DNA of 64,000 nt, from the NCBI RefSeq assembly GCF_036195045.1, contig NZ_CP108100.1, forward strand, positions 558,001-622,000, read 5' to 3'. This DNA comes from Streptomyces sp. NBC_00236 (lineage in GTDB: Bacteria > Actinomycetota > Actinomycetes > Streptomycetales > Streptomycetaceae). The notes under the pieces are model-generated. The model saw nothing but the letters and a program-made list of their open reading frames with translations, was not told the origin of the DNA and did not search any database. Positions 1-7,188 of this stretch are shown here, piece after piece. The position numbers were made by a program, and so were the translations under genes. How positions within the stretch are numbered: position 1 is the first letter of the stretch; the number at the start of each line of letters is the position of its first letter.

Positions 1-410
1 TCCTTGGTGTCGGCGGACGGCGACGACGTGACGTCCCCGACGAACGGCATGATCGGGATGTCACCGGCCGCCCCGGGATTGCATCCGGCGCCGTTGACGT
101 GGGTGAGGCTCAGTCCGCGCAGTCGCGTGACGCCGTACTCGTAGCCGTTCGCGGCGCCGGTGCTGGTCTGGTCACCCGTGGTGCTCGTCGGCGACCAGGC
201 GATCATGCCGTACGGGAGGGTCGCGCCGGGAAAGGTGTTGCCGCCGTTGGCGCTGCCGATCAGCGGATCCACGTAGGCGGTCGGGCGGGTGACGGGCGCG
301 GCGGCCTCTGCGGCGGCGGGCAGCACGGCGCCGGCCAGGGCGCCGGTGACGACCAGGGCGGCCGTTCGCGCGGCGAGGCGCCGGGGCGCGGTCAGCGGTC
401 TGGGGGGCAT
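1..410 (-). CDS. GH92 family alpha-1,2-mannosidase, N-terminal part (runs off the window)
   Basis: The reading frame starts at ATG 408-410 behind GGAAGG and continues leftward past base 1, so only about 136 residues are visible. An alanine-rich signal peptide (about residues 1-31, starting MPPRPLTAPRRLAA) is followed by the sequence YVDPLIGSANGGNTFPGATL and then PYGM. This is the characteristic N-terminal signature of GH92 calcium-dependent exo-mannosidases, which trim alpha-mannose from glycans or yeast mannan. The protein is probably secreted. It sits alone behind its own operator (436-447) and the terminator of the preceding gene. The catalytic residues lie outside the window, so integrity cannot be judged. 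Confidence 0.85.
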   Translation of the reverse strand, partial: MPPRPLTAPRRLAARTAALVVTGALAGAVLPAAAEAAAPVTRPTAYVDPLIGSANGGNTFPGATLPYGMIAWSPTSTTGDQTSTGAANGYEYGVTRLRGLSLTHVNGAGCNPGAAGDIPIMPFVGDVTSSPSADTK

Positions 411-435
411 GTCGCGTACCTTCCAGGGGGGTTCG

Positions 436-447
436 GACAACGTTGTC
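436..447. promoter_or_regulatory. Perfect 12-bp palindrome GACAACGTTGTC upstream of the GH92 gene
   Basis: GACAACGTTGTC is self-complementary with a central CG, the form typical of LacI-family operators. It lies 25 bp upstream of the GH92 start codon. No LacI gene is adjacent in the window; the regulator may lie further along or act from elsewhere. Confidence 0.6.
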
Positions 448-593
448 AGAGGCCGGCTCGCGGCCCGTGACCACGTGATCGATACGCGGCCGAGCGTAGG
501 TCCCCGCAGCGCGGGAGGGAATGCCCCAGCTGTCATCCCGGATGAATGCACGGTGAACGGATGCCGCGATCCGGACGGCCCGTACGCAATCGC

Positions 594-649
594 CCCTCCT
601 CGCGCCCCGGCCCGCCGCAGGGAGACGGCGGGCCGGGGCGCGAGGAGGG
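594..649 (-). terminator. Long GC-rich hairpin after the OYE gene
   Basis: Two perfectly complementary 24-base arms (594-617 and 626-649) with an 8-base loop begin 14 bases beyond the OYE stop codon. There is no U tract, as is common for Streptomyces terminators. It should isolate the GH92 promoter region from the upstream gene. Confidence 0.75.
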
Positions 650-663
650 CGGAGCGGGTGCGG

Positions 664-1761
664 TCAGATCGCGTACGCGTACTGCTCGGGGGCGTGCGCG
701 CGCCCGTTCAGTTCGCGCGCCGCGTGCTGCGCCCAGGACGGGTTGCGCAACAGTTCGCGCCCGAGGAGCACGGCATCCGCGCTGCCCTCGGTGAGGATCT
801 TCTCGGCGTGCTGCGGGTCCGTGATCAGACCGACGGCCGCGACGGGCAGCGCGGTCTCCCGCTTCACGCGCTCGGCGAAGGGAACCTGATATCCGGGGCC
901 GGTCGCGATGCGTGCGCGGGGAGCGTTTCCGCCGGTGGAGACGTCCAGGAGGTCGACGCCGTGCGCGCGGAGTTCCCCGGCCAGCCGTACGGTCTCGTCG
1001 GCGGTCCAGCCCTCGCGCTCGTCCTCGGCGTTCTCGGTGAGCCAGTCCGTGGCGGAGATCCGGAAGAAGACGGGCAGCTCTTCGGGCCACACCTCCCGGA
1101 CCGCGTCGACGACCTGGAGGGCGAAGCGGACGCGGTTGTCGTAACTGCCGCCGTACGCGTCGGTGCGGTGGTTGCTGTGCGGCGACAGGAACTGGCCGAC
1201 GAGGTAGCCGTGCGCCCCGTGCACCTCGACGACCTGGAAGCCCGCTTCCAGGGCCCGGCGCGCGGCCTCACGGAAGTCCGCGACGACCGCCTGGATCTCG
1301 TCGACGGTCAGCTCGTGCGGCACGGGGTAGCCGGTGTCGAAGGGCAGCGGGCTGGGGGCGACGGGGGTCCAGCCGTGCGCGTCGGGCCCGACGGGTCCGC
1401 CGCCGGCCCAGGGGGCAGCGGTGGAAGCCTTGCGGCCGGCGTGGGCCAGCTGGATCCCGATGACCGATCCCTGCCCCTTCACGAAGTCGGTGATGCGGCG
1501 GAAGGCGGCGACCTGGGTGTCGTTCCAGATGCCGAGGTCGGCCGGGCTGATGCGCCCCTCGGGGCTGACGGCCGTCGCCTCGGTGAGGATGAGTCCGGTG
1601 CCGCCGGCGGCGCGGGCAGCGAGATGCGCGAAGTGCCAGTCGGTGGGCACACCCGTTTCGGGCCCCTCCACCGCGGCGCAGTACTGGCACATGGGTGCCA
1701 TCCATGCCCGGTTGGGCACAACGAGCGACCTCAGGGTGAAGGGGTCGAAAAGGGCACTCAC
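664..1761 (-). CDS. Old Yellow Enzyme family NADH:flavin oxidoreductase (YqjM-like)
   Basis: A 365-residue FMN-dependent ene-reductase, expected to reduce activated C=C bonds with NAD(P)H in the cytoplasm. Visible OYE features are LFDPFTLRSLVVPNRAWMAP at the N-terminus, the MCQYC segment with the YqjM-type cysteine, QLAHAGRKAS, the EVHGAHGYLVGQFLSPHSN substrate/active-site motif, and AVGLITDP with VLLGRELL near the end for phosphate binding. I chose the GTG at 1759-1761 (VSALFDPF) because GGAG sits upstream and because an upstream ATG at 1809 falls inside the -10/operator region. The gene is monocistronic, with a clear promoter and a 24-bp hairpin terminator. Typical roles are electrophile or quinone detoxification; the true substrate is unknown. 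Confidence 0.92.
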   Translation of the reverse strand: MSALFDPFTLRSLVVPNRAWMAPMCQYCAAVEGPETGVPTDWHFAHLAARAAGGTGLILTEATAVSPEGRISPADLGIWNDTQVAAFRRITDFVKGQGSVIGIQLAHAGRKASTAAPWAGGGPVGPDAHGWTPVAPSPLPFDTGYPVPHELTVDEIQAVVADFREAARRALEAGFQVVEVHGAHGYLVGQFLSPHSNHRTDAYGGSYDNRVRFALQVVDAVREVWPEELPVFFRISATDWLTENAEDEREGWTADETVRLAGELRAHGVDLLDVSTGGNAPRARIATGPGYQVPFAERVKRETALPVAAVGLITDPQHAEKILTEGSADAVLLGRELLRNPSWAQHAARELNGRAHAPEQYAYAI

Positions 1762-1796
1762 GACGGACTCCGTTTCGCCGGGTACGGAAGGATCGC

Positions 1797-1831
1797 TAGT
1801 ACGATACATCCCGTACTACGACGTCCGTCAA
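1797..1831 (-). promoter_or_regulatory. OYE promoter with overlapping inverted-repeat operator
   Basis: On the minus strand TTGACG (1826-1831) and TGTATC (1803-1808) are separated by exactly 17 bp, a good vegetative promoter. Overlapping the -10 is a 22-bp inverted repeat (1797-1818): perfect 7-base arms TAGTACG and CGTACTA around an 8-base spacer. A bound dimer there would block RNA polymerase. No regulator gene is adjacent. Confidence 0.7.
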
Positions 1832-1883
1832 ATTACGACGCCTCTCGTACAAGGCTGCGGGACGAAGCCCGGCGCGGCGCGCG

Positions 1884-2156
1884 TCAGGTCAGCGGGTACG
1901 ACGTGCGGCCGGACGCCTCGTCGATCTCGTCGTGGGCCTTGGTCAACAGCTTCATCGCCAGTTCGTTGAGTGCGCGGGCCCCCGCGATCTCCTCGCCCAC
2001 CCTGGGCTGTTCGGAGTCGGAGGGATGGCGGCTGGCATAGCCGTGGGCACGGACCTCGCTCCCGTCGGAGAGCCGCACCAGGGCAGCCGCGCGGGTGCGG
2101 TGGGTGTCTTCCTCGAATTCCAGCTCGATGTGCCATCCGACAGCCGTCTGTGTCAT
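1884..2156 (-). CDS. DUF1876 domain-containing protein
   Basis: A 90-residue cytoplasmic protein of the actinobacterial DUF1876 family (dsRBD-like fold, related to M. tuberculosis Rv2632c). It matches the family layout: an opening beta strand WHIELEFEE, an HTRAAALVRL strand with a G-x-A-x-R-x-P segment, then a C-terminal helix IAGARALNELAMKLL. ATG 2154-2156 is preferred over the GTG nine bases upstream because GGAGG lies 8 bases before it and directly abuts the GTG. Function is unknown; relatives are often stress- or redox-responsive. Confidence 0.85.
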   Translation of the reverse strand: MTQTAVGWHIELEFEEDTHRTRAAALVRLSDGSEVRAHGYASRHPSDSEQPRVGEEIAGARALNELAMKLLTKAHDEIDEASGRTSYPLT

Positions 2157-2191
2157 GGCGCTCACCTCCGGAGCCTTCTCCTCCAGGGTGC

Positions 2192-2226
2192 GCCTCGCCC
2201 CGCGGCCGTGCGCGGCGGGGCGAGGC
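2192..2226 (-). terminator. Hairpin terminator after the GH115/hypothetical pair
   Basis: Perfect 12-base arms (2192-2203 and 2215-2226) enclose an 11-base loop, starting 11 bases beyond the stop codon at 2238. It ends the leftward transcript that includes GH115. Confidence 0.65.
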
Positions 2227-2237
2227 CTCGGACCGGC

Positions 2238-2621
2238 TTACCGCCCGCGGCGGCGCAGCGTGATGCGGACGCCGGCGTCGTACGACTGGTTCCAGCTGCG
2301 TCCGGCGCCCGACTTCCAGGTGATGTGGGCGGTGGCCCCATCGGTCCGGACGGAGTCCACGGTCATGGCACGGTCGCCGTCCCGTACGTCCCCGCGGCGC
2401 AGCTCGTCCGCCCTGACCGTGACCGGGCCGGCCGACCCCGCCCTCTCGGCCTCGTCCGCCGCGAGGCCGAGAGCGGTGGCCAGTTCCCGGGCCCGGGCCG
2501 GGGTGCAGATCAGCGAGAGGTCTCCCGACGGTGTGCCGACCCTGATCGCGACGCCCTCACCGGCCGGGGTCGCCTCCAGGCGGCCGGCCGGCACACCGCT
2601 GTCGTCGTTGCCACGCGTCAT
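2238..2621 (-). CDS. Hypothetical protein, 127 aa
   Basis: I do not recognise a family. The predicted product is soluble, with a beta-rich first half, a helical LICTPARARELATALGLAADE segment and a beta-rich C-terminus rich in Trp, Ser and Arg (WKSGAGRSWNQSYDAGVR). Start MTRGNDD (ATG 2619-2621) has GGGAGA upstream. An alternative ATG at 2657 would overlap the GH115 stop as ATGA and add 12 residues. Either way the gene is probably translationally coupled to GH115 and shares its terminator. It may simply be co-transcribed rather than functional in xylan use. Confidence 0.7.
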   Translation of the reverse strand: MTRGNDDSGVPAGRLEATPAGEGVAIRVGTPSGDLSLICTPARARELATALGLAADEAERAGSAGPVTVRADELRRGDVRDGDRAMTVDSVRTDGATAHITWKSGAGRSWNQSYDAGVRITLRRRGR

Positions 2622-2653
2622 TCGTTCTGCTCTCCCTTGCCCGGACCCCGGGC

Positions 2654-5600
2654 TCATCGGTGCAGCCGGAGGCTCTCCGGCGGGCCCAGGTAGCTGGGCT
2701 TGAGGCCGCCGGTGTCGACCACCAGGTTCTGCAGCACCACCGTCGGGTCGACCATCCAGAATTTCAGCACATGCACTCCGGCGGCGGCGATGTGGTGCTC
2801 CGTGCTGGTGACGTTGACGTTGTCGGAGGTGTTGCGGGCCCACTGCGCGTTCATGGTCCCGTCGTCGGCCCCCGTCACCTTCGTGACGTTCACCGGTTGC
2901 GGTGCGGCGTCGTCGAAGGAGACCGCGTACGTCAGCCCGTCGGTCGGCAGCGGGTTGTTGCGGGGCGACAGATAGGCGTGGACCGTGACCGGGCCGGTGG
3001 TGAACAGGCTGACGCGGTACTCCAGCCGGGGGCTGCCGCCACCGGGGGTCCGGCGGGCCGCGGTGACCGGGAAGGGTTCCATGCCGGCGCCGGTCCGTCC
3101 GATGTCCGGGATGCGCTGCCAGCTGATCCCGCCGCCCTCGACGGCCCGGCTGTAGTGGTCGGCCTCGATGGACACGTACCCGTTGGCCTCGACGAAGCCG
3201 TCGAGGCGCGAGCGGGACAGTGCGGGACGGTCGACGACCGCCGTGACGACGACCTCGGCCCCGTCCGGCCCGCTGACGGTGACCGGCACCTCGGTGACCC
3301 CCTTCGGGGCCCTGGCCCAGTCGACGCGCAGGGTGATCCGGTCCTGCTGCTCGACGCGGCCCCGGACCCGGTCCGCGGTCAGCCAGGAGGCACCGGTGCG
3401 CACGCGGTAGTCGAACGGGGCGCGGCCCCGGTTGAACACCTCGATGTACTGGGCGGGCTGGCTCTGGTACGGGCTGAAGACGGGCAGTACGGCCGGTCCC
3501 TGCTCGTGCGGCCACCATGCGGCCGAGCCGTCGACGGCGACGCCCATCTCGGCGCCGGCCGGCAGGTCGATGCGCTTGACGGCAGGGAAGAGGACGTCCT
3601 TGAGCGCGACGTTGTTGATCTCGGGCTGCTGCCAGGGAGCGTTCGGGCCGTAGCGCGCCACGTCGCCGTAGTCGATGTGCGGCTGGGTCTGGAAGCCCTG
3701 CCACTTCCCCCCTGCGACCTGCGTGTTGAAACGGTCGGCCAGGGCCAGGTCGTCGGCGAGCCGGGCCTCGGCGGCGGCCGCCAGATCGTTGGCGCGGGCC
3801 CGGCCCTGGGCGGCGTAGTGCAGGTTGGTGAACTCCGCCTCGCGCAGGGCGTAGAGATTGGCGGTGGCCTGCACCTCGTAGCCGACCAGTTCGAACCAGG
3901 CGTCCTGGGCGGTGGCCGGCAGCCGGCGTCCGACCCGCTCGGCCTCCTCGCCGAGCTGTCGCCATTCCTCCGTGACGCGCTCCAGTTCGCGGTAGTCGAC
4001 GATGCTGAACGGGGTCGCCTCGTCGTCGTACACGATCGCCGAGCTGTCCTTGGCGGGGTCCTTGGCCGGGTCGAGGGTGATCTTCCGGTTGAGCAGTTCG
4101 GGCTTGCGGCGCGACTGGAGCCGGGAGTAGGCACGCAGGACGGAGGCGATCGCGGCGGCCTGCCTCTCACCGAAGTTCTGCCGGGCGTAGCGCTCCTCCC
4201 ACTCGGGCAGCCGGTCCAGGGGCCACCGCTCCGGGTTCCAGGCGTACTCCAGGAAGAACTGCGTGGGCAGTTCGTTGCCCTTGAGGTCGCCGACGTTGGT
4301 GATCCACAGTCCGTGGTTCCCGTAGGCGGCGGACTGGTGGAGCTGGTCCCACATGTTGGGCAGGGAGGCGGTGTCCACCCACTTGTAGTTGCGGCCGACC
4401 CCGACGTAGTCGAAGTGGTAGTACAGCCCGTAGCCGCCCTCGCGGGCATCGTTCTTCAGGTCGGGCAGCTTGCGGACATTGGCCCAGTTGTCGTCGGTGA
4501 GCACCACCGTCACGTCGTCGGGGACCCGCAGTCCGCGGTCCCAGTAGTGCTGGACCTCCTTGTAGAGCGTCCAGACCTGCGGAATGGTGGTGACGTCCTT
4601 GCCGGAGATCTCGGCCAGGAGCTCCCGCTGGGTGGCGATGATCTCGGTCATCAGCTCGATGCCGTCGCCGTCGGGCAGGCTGACGTCGCCGTTGCCGCGC
4701 ATACCGAGGGTGACGACGCCCTCGAAGTCCTCGTCCTTCATCCGGCGGATGCCGTCGGCCCAGTAGGCCTTGATCGCCTCGGCGTTGCGGCGGAAGGACC
4801 ACTCGCCGGTGCCGCCGTACGGGTCGTGGCCGGGGGTGGTGATGTTGCCCGCGCTGTCGCGTACCGCCGCGACCGCGTGGCGGTTCCACTCCTCGATGCC
4901 GCGCATCATGGGGGCCTCGTGCGAGGTGCCCATGACGACGCCGTACGCCTTGGCGGTGGCGTGGTTGAGCGGGTCGTCCTCGGCGAACGCGCGTCCCCAG
5001 ACGGCGGGCCAGAGGTAGTTGGCCTTGAGGCGCAGCATCACCTCGAAGATCCTGGCGTAGAAGTCGGCGTTGAAGCCGCCCTCGAAGCCGGGCGCCTTGC
5101 CGGGGCCGAAGTAGGCGGGGGCCCAGGTGCCGAGCGCCGGGTTCTCGTCGTTGATGAAGAAGCCGCGGTACTTGACGGCCGGGGTGCCCTGGGTGTGCCT
5201 GCCGGGCAGTACGTGGATCTCGTCCCGGTGAACGGGCGCGACGTCGTCCCACCAGTACCAGGGCGAGACACCGATGCCGCGCGAGACGTCGTACGTGCCG
5301 TAGATCGTGCCGCGCTGGTCGCTGCCCGCGATCACGAGTGCGCGCTCCACCCCGGGCAGCGGCTGGTCGACGACCGTCTGGAGGCTGGTCTCCCATTTGC
5401 CCCGGATCCCGGAGACGTCGAGCTTGCCCCGCGCGATGAGTCCGTCGATCAGCGGGCTGCGGCCCACGGTGCCGATGATGGTGATCTCGCGGCCCTTGGG
5501 CGCCGCGCCGTGCGAGAGGACGGGGCGGGCGCCGGTGACCCGTTCGATGTCGCTCTGGAGGTCTCCGGCCACCCGGACGACGCCGGCCCAGTCGCGGTCG

Positions 5601-5839
5601 CTGACGAGGATCGGGGCCGCGCGCCCGTTCCTGACGAGTGCGAAGCTGCCGCGCCGGGGCGTGAACGAGATGTACGCGCCGGGGTCGGTCGGCCGCGCCG
5701 CCGGGCCGTGACCGTTCGCGGACGCCTCGGCGGACAGGCCGAGGAGAGAACCGAGAGGGGTCGCGGTGAGTGCGGTGAGACCCAGCCCGAGCCCCAGCAC
5801 CGCTCTGCGGCCGGCGTACTGCGGGACGTTGTCGTCCAT
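2654..5839 (-). CDS. GH115 xylan alpha-1,2-glucuronidase, secreted
   Basis: A 1061-residue protein of the GH115 family, which removes (4-O-methyl-)glucuronic acid side groups from glucuronoxylan. The N-terminus carries a twin-arginine-like signal (AGRRAVLGLGLGL). Family hallmarks include SPWYWWDDVAPVHRDE, YRGFFINDENPALGTWAP, LRLKANYLWPAVWG, GTSHEAPMMR, VTLGMRGNGD, VVLTDDNWANVRKLP and LYYHFDYVG. A C-terminal GH115_C-type beta domain follows from about residue 800. Length is normal for the family. ATG 5837-5839 follows GAGGAGAG. It lies 97 bp after GH10, separated by a hairpin, so it may be read through from the xylan operon or have its own promoter. Confidence 0.93.
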   Translation of the reverse strand: MDDNVPQYAGRRAVLGLGLGLTALTATPLGSLLGLSAEASANGHGPAARPTDPGAYISFTPRRGSFALVRNGRAAPILVSDRDWAGVVRVAGDLQSDIERVTGARPVLSHGAAPKGREITIIGTVGRSPLIDGLIARGKLDVSGIRGKWETSLQTVVDQPLPGVERALVIAGSDQRGTIYGTYDVSRGIGVSPWYWWDDVAPVHRDEIHVLPGRHTQGTPAVKYRGFFINDENPALGTWAPAYFGPGKAPGFEGGFNADFYARIFEVMLRLKANYLWPAVWGRAFAEDDPLNHATAKAYGVVMGTSHEAPMMRGIEEWNRHAVAAVRDSAGNITTPGHDPYGGTGEWSFRRNAEAIKAYWADGIRRMKDEDFEGVVTLGMRGNGDVSLPDGDGIELMTEIIATQRELLAEISGKDVTTIPQVWTLYKEVQHYWDRGLRVPDDVTVVLTDDNWANVRKLPDLKNDAREGGYGLYYHFDYVGVGRNYKWVDTASLPNMWDQLHQSAAYGNHGLWITNVGDLKGNELPTQFFLEYAWNPERWPLDRLPEWEERYARQNFGERQAAAIASVLRAYSRLQSRRKPELLNRKITLDPAKDPAKDSSAIVYDDEATPFSIVDYRELERVTEEWRQLGEEAERVGRRLPATAQDAWFELVGYEVQATANLYALREAEFTNLHYAAQGRARANDLAAAAEARLADDLALADRFNTQVAGGKWQGFQTQPHIDYGDVARYGPNAPWQQPEINNVALKDVLFPAVKRIDLPAGAEMGVAVDGSAAWWPHEQGPAVLPVFSPYQSQPAQYIEVFNRGRAPFDYRVRTGASWLTADRVRGRVEQQDRITLRVDWARAPKGVTEVPVTVSGPDGAEVVVTAVVDRPALSRSRLDGFVEANGYVSIEADHYSRAVEGGGISWQRIPDIGRTGAGMEPFPVTAARRTPGGGSPRLEYRVSLFTTGPVTVHAYLSPRNNPLPTDGLTYAVSFDDAAPQPVNVTKVTGADDGTMNAQWARNTSDNVNVTSTEHHIAAAGVHVLKFWMVDPTVVLQNLVVDTGGLKPSYLGPPESLRLHR

Positions 5840-5897
5840 GCTGCTCTCCTCGTTGTTCGTACTCGTGCCACAAGGGGTGGATGGGGTGCCCGGACGA

Positions 5898-5925
5898 GGC
5901 CTCCGGCGCGGGGCCGCCGGAGGCC
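5898..5925 (-). terminator. Intergenic hairpin between GH10 and GH115
   Basis: Perfect 10-base arms (5898-5907, 5916-5925) with an 8-base loop lie just after the GH10 stop. It could be a partial terminator or an RNA stability element that sets the ratio of the two hydrolases. Confidence 0.5.
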
Positions 5926-5936
5926 GTCGCCGCCCG

Positions 5937-7034
5937 TCAGTTCCGGCCGGCTGCGAGCTTCAGGTCCTGGGTCAGGGCCTTGTACGCGGGCTTGGCCGTG
6001 TAGTTCTCGTCGAAGAGGTTGGCCGCGCCCTCCCCCTCGAAGGTGTCGGGCACCCAGGAGTACTTGTCGGTGAAGCCCCACACGGTGAAGTCGGTGCAGT
6101 GGCGGGTGAGCAGGCAGCCGCGCAGCAGCACGTCGTACCCCTCCGCCTGCGCCTCCTGCTTGGTGCTGTCGGAGGGCATCGGGATGCGGACGTCGGCCTC
6201 GGTGATCGCCGTCTCCAGACCGAGGTCGTCGAACCGCTTCATGTTGTCGGCGATGTCGTGCGGGGCGTTGTACTGGACGGCGAGGTGCCCCTGGATCCCG
6301 ACGCCGTCGATCGGCACGCGGTGCTTGCGCAGCTCCACGACCAGGTCGTAGAGCGCCGTGCTCTTCGCGTTGACGCCTTCGATGTTGTAGTCGTTGATGA
6401 ACAGCTTGGCCTTGGGGTCGGCCTGGTGGGCCCAGCGGAAGGCGTCCGCGATGTAGCCGGGGCCGAGCTTCCGCAGCCAGATGCTGTCCCGCAGGGTGCC
6501 GTCGTCGTTGAAGGCCTCGTTGACGACGTCCCACTGCCAGATCCGGCCCTTGAAGTGGCCGGCCTCGTCCGTGATGTGCTTGCGCAGGATGGCGCGCAGC
6601 TCGTCGGCGCTGAAATCGCCCTCGGTGAGCCAGGCCGGCAGCTGGTTGTGCCAGAGCAGGGTGTGGCCGCGCACCAGCTGTCCGTTGGCTCTGGCGAAAT
6701 CGACCAGTTCGTCGGCTGCGGCCCAGTCGTAGGTGCCCCGCTCCTGCTCGACGACCTCCCACTTCATGACGTTCTCCGGGGTGACGGAGGTGAACTCGCT
6801 CGCCGCCTTGGCCCGGTAGGGCGCGTCCGCGGCAAGGGCCGCCATGTCGACCGCGGTACCGATGCGCAGGTCGGCCCGCAGGCCGAGACCGCCCAGGGTG
6901 TCGGCGGCGGGGGGCTTCGGCTTCCCGTGGGAGCCGGAGTGCTCGGGGGCCGCTGATGCGCTGAGGGTGAAGGAGGAGACGAGCAGCGCCGCGGCGGCGG
7001 TGCCGATCATGGCGGCACGTGTTGTCTTGCGCAT
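5937..7034 (-). CDS. GH10 endo-1,4-beta-xylanase, secreted
   Basis: A 365-residue single-domain GH10 enzyme hydrolysing internal beta-1,4 bonds of xylan. The Sec signal peptide covers about residues 1-28 (MRKTTRAAMIG, then ASA). The catalytic barrel shows FTSVTPENVMKWE, the sugar-binding GHTLLWHNQLPAW, acid/base Glu173 in WDVVNEAF, INDYNIE, GIQGHL, and nucleophile Glu278 in ITEADVR. No carbohydrate-binding module follows, unlike many Streptomyces XlnA-type enzymes. The start is ATG 7032-7034 with AAGGGA upstream. Upstream are a xylanase-type palindrome (7112-7122) and a strong hairpin, so it may be transcribed from its own promoter as well as from the operon. Confidence 0.95.
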   Translation of the reverse strand: MRKTTRAAMIGTAAAALLVSSFTLSASAAPEHSGSHGKPKPPAADTLGGLGLRADLRIGTAVDMAALAADAPYRAKAASEFTSVTPENVMKWEVVEQERGTYDWAAADELVDFARANGQLVRGHTLLWHNQLPAWLTEGDFSADELRAILRKHITDEAGHFKGRIWQWDVVNEAFNDDGTLRDSIWLRKLGPGYIADAFRWAHQADPKAKLFINDYNIEGVNAKSTALYDLVVELRKHRVPIDGVGIQGHLAVQYNAPHDIADNMKRFDDLGLETAITEADVRIPMPSDSTKQEAQAEGYDVLLRGCLLTRHCTDFTVWGFTDKYSWVPDTFEGEGAANLFDENYTAKPAYKALTQDLKLAAGRN

Positions 7035-7111
7035 GACATATCCCTTTTCGGTGGGTGCGCTTCCTCCGGGATCTGCATGCCGGAATCGACGCACGTTCGA
7101 TGAAGATGCTT

Positions 7112-7122
7112 CGAAAGTTTCG
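7112..7122. promoter_or_regulatory. CGAAAGTTTCG palindrome upstream of the xylanase
   Basis: This 11-bp near-perfect palindrome matches the CGAAANTTTCG form described upstream of Streptomyces xylan genes and is the likely site for the divergent LacI-type regulator at 12947. It lies 78 bp upstream of the GH10 start. A near-identical copy sits at 12810-12820. Confidence 0.65.
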
Positions 7123-7157
7123 TGAACCTCCCCACAGTCGGTGGGGAGGTTCACGAA
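7119..7157 (-). terminator. Strong hairpin between GH3 and GH10
   Basis: Perfect 16-base arms (7119-7134 and 7142-7157) with a 7-base loop lie 31 bases beyond the GH3 stop. The distal end overlaps the CGAAAGTTTCG operator by 4 bases. No U tract follows. It probably ends or attenuates the import operon before GH10. Confidence 0.7.
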
Positions 7158-7188
7158 GGGGATGGTGCGGCTGTGCGGGCGGAGCCGG

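Noticed and set aside
2660..6073. Open frame of 1137 codons on the plus strand
   Set aside because: Antisense to GH115 and the end of GH10, with low-complexity translation.
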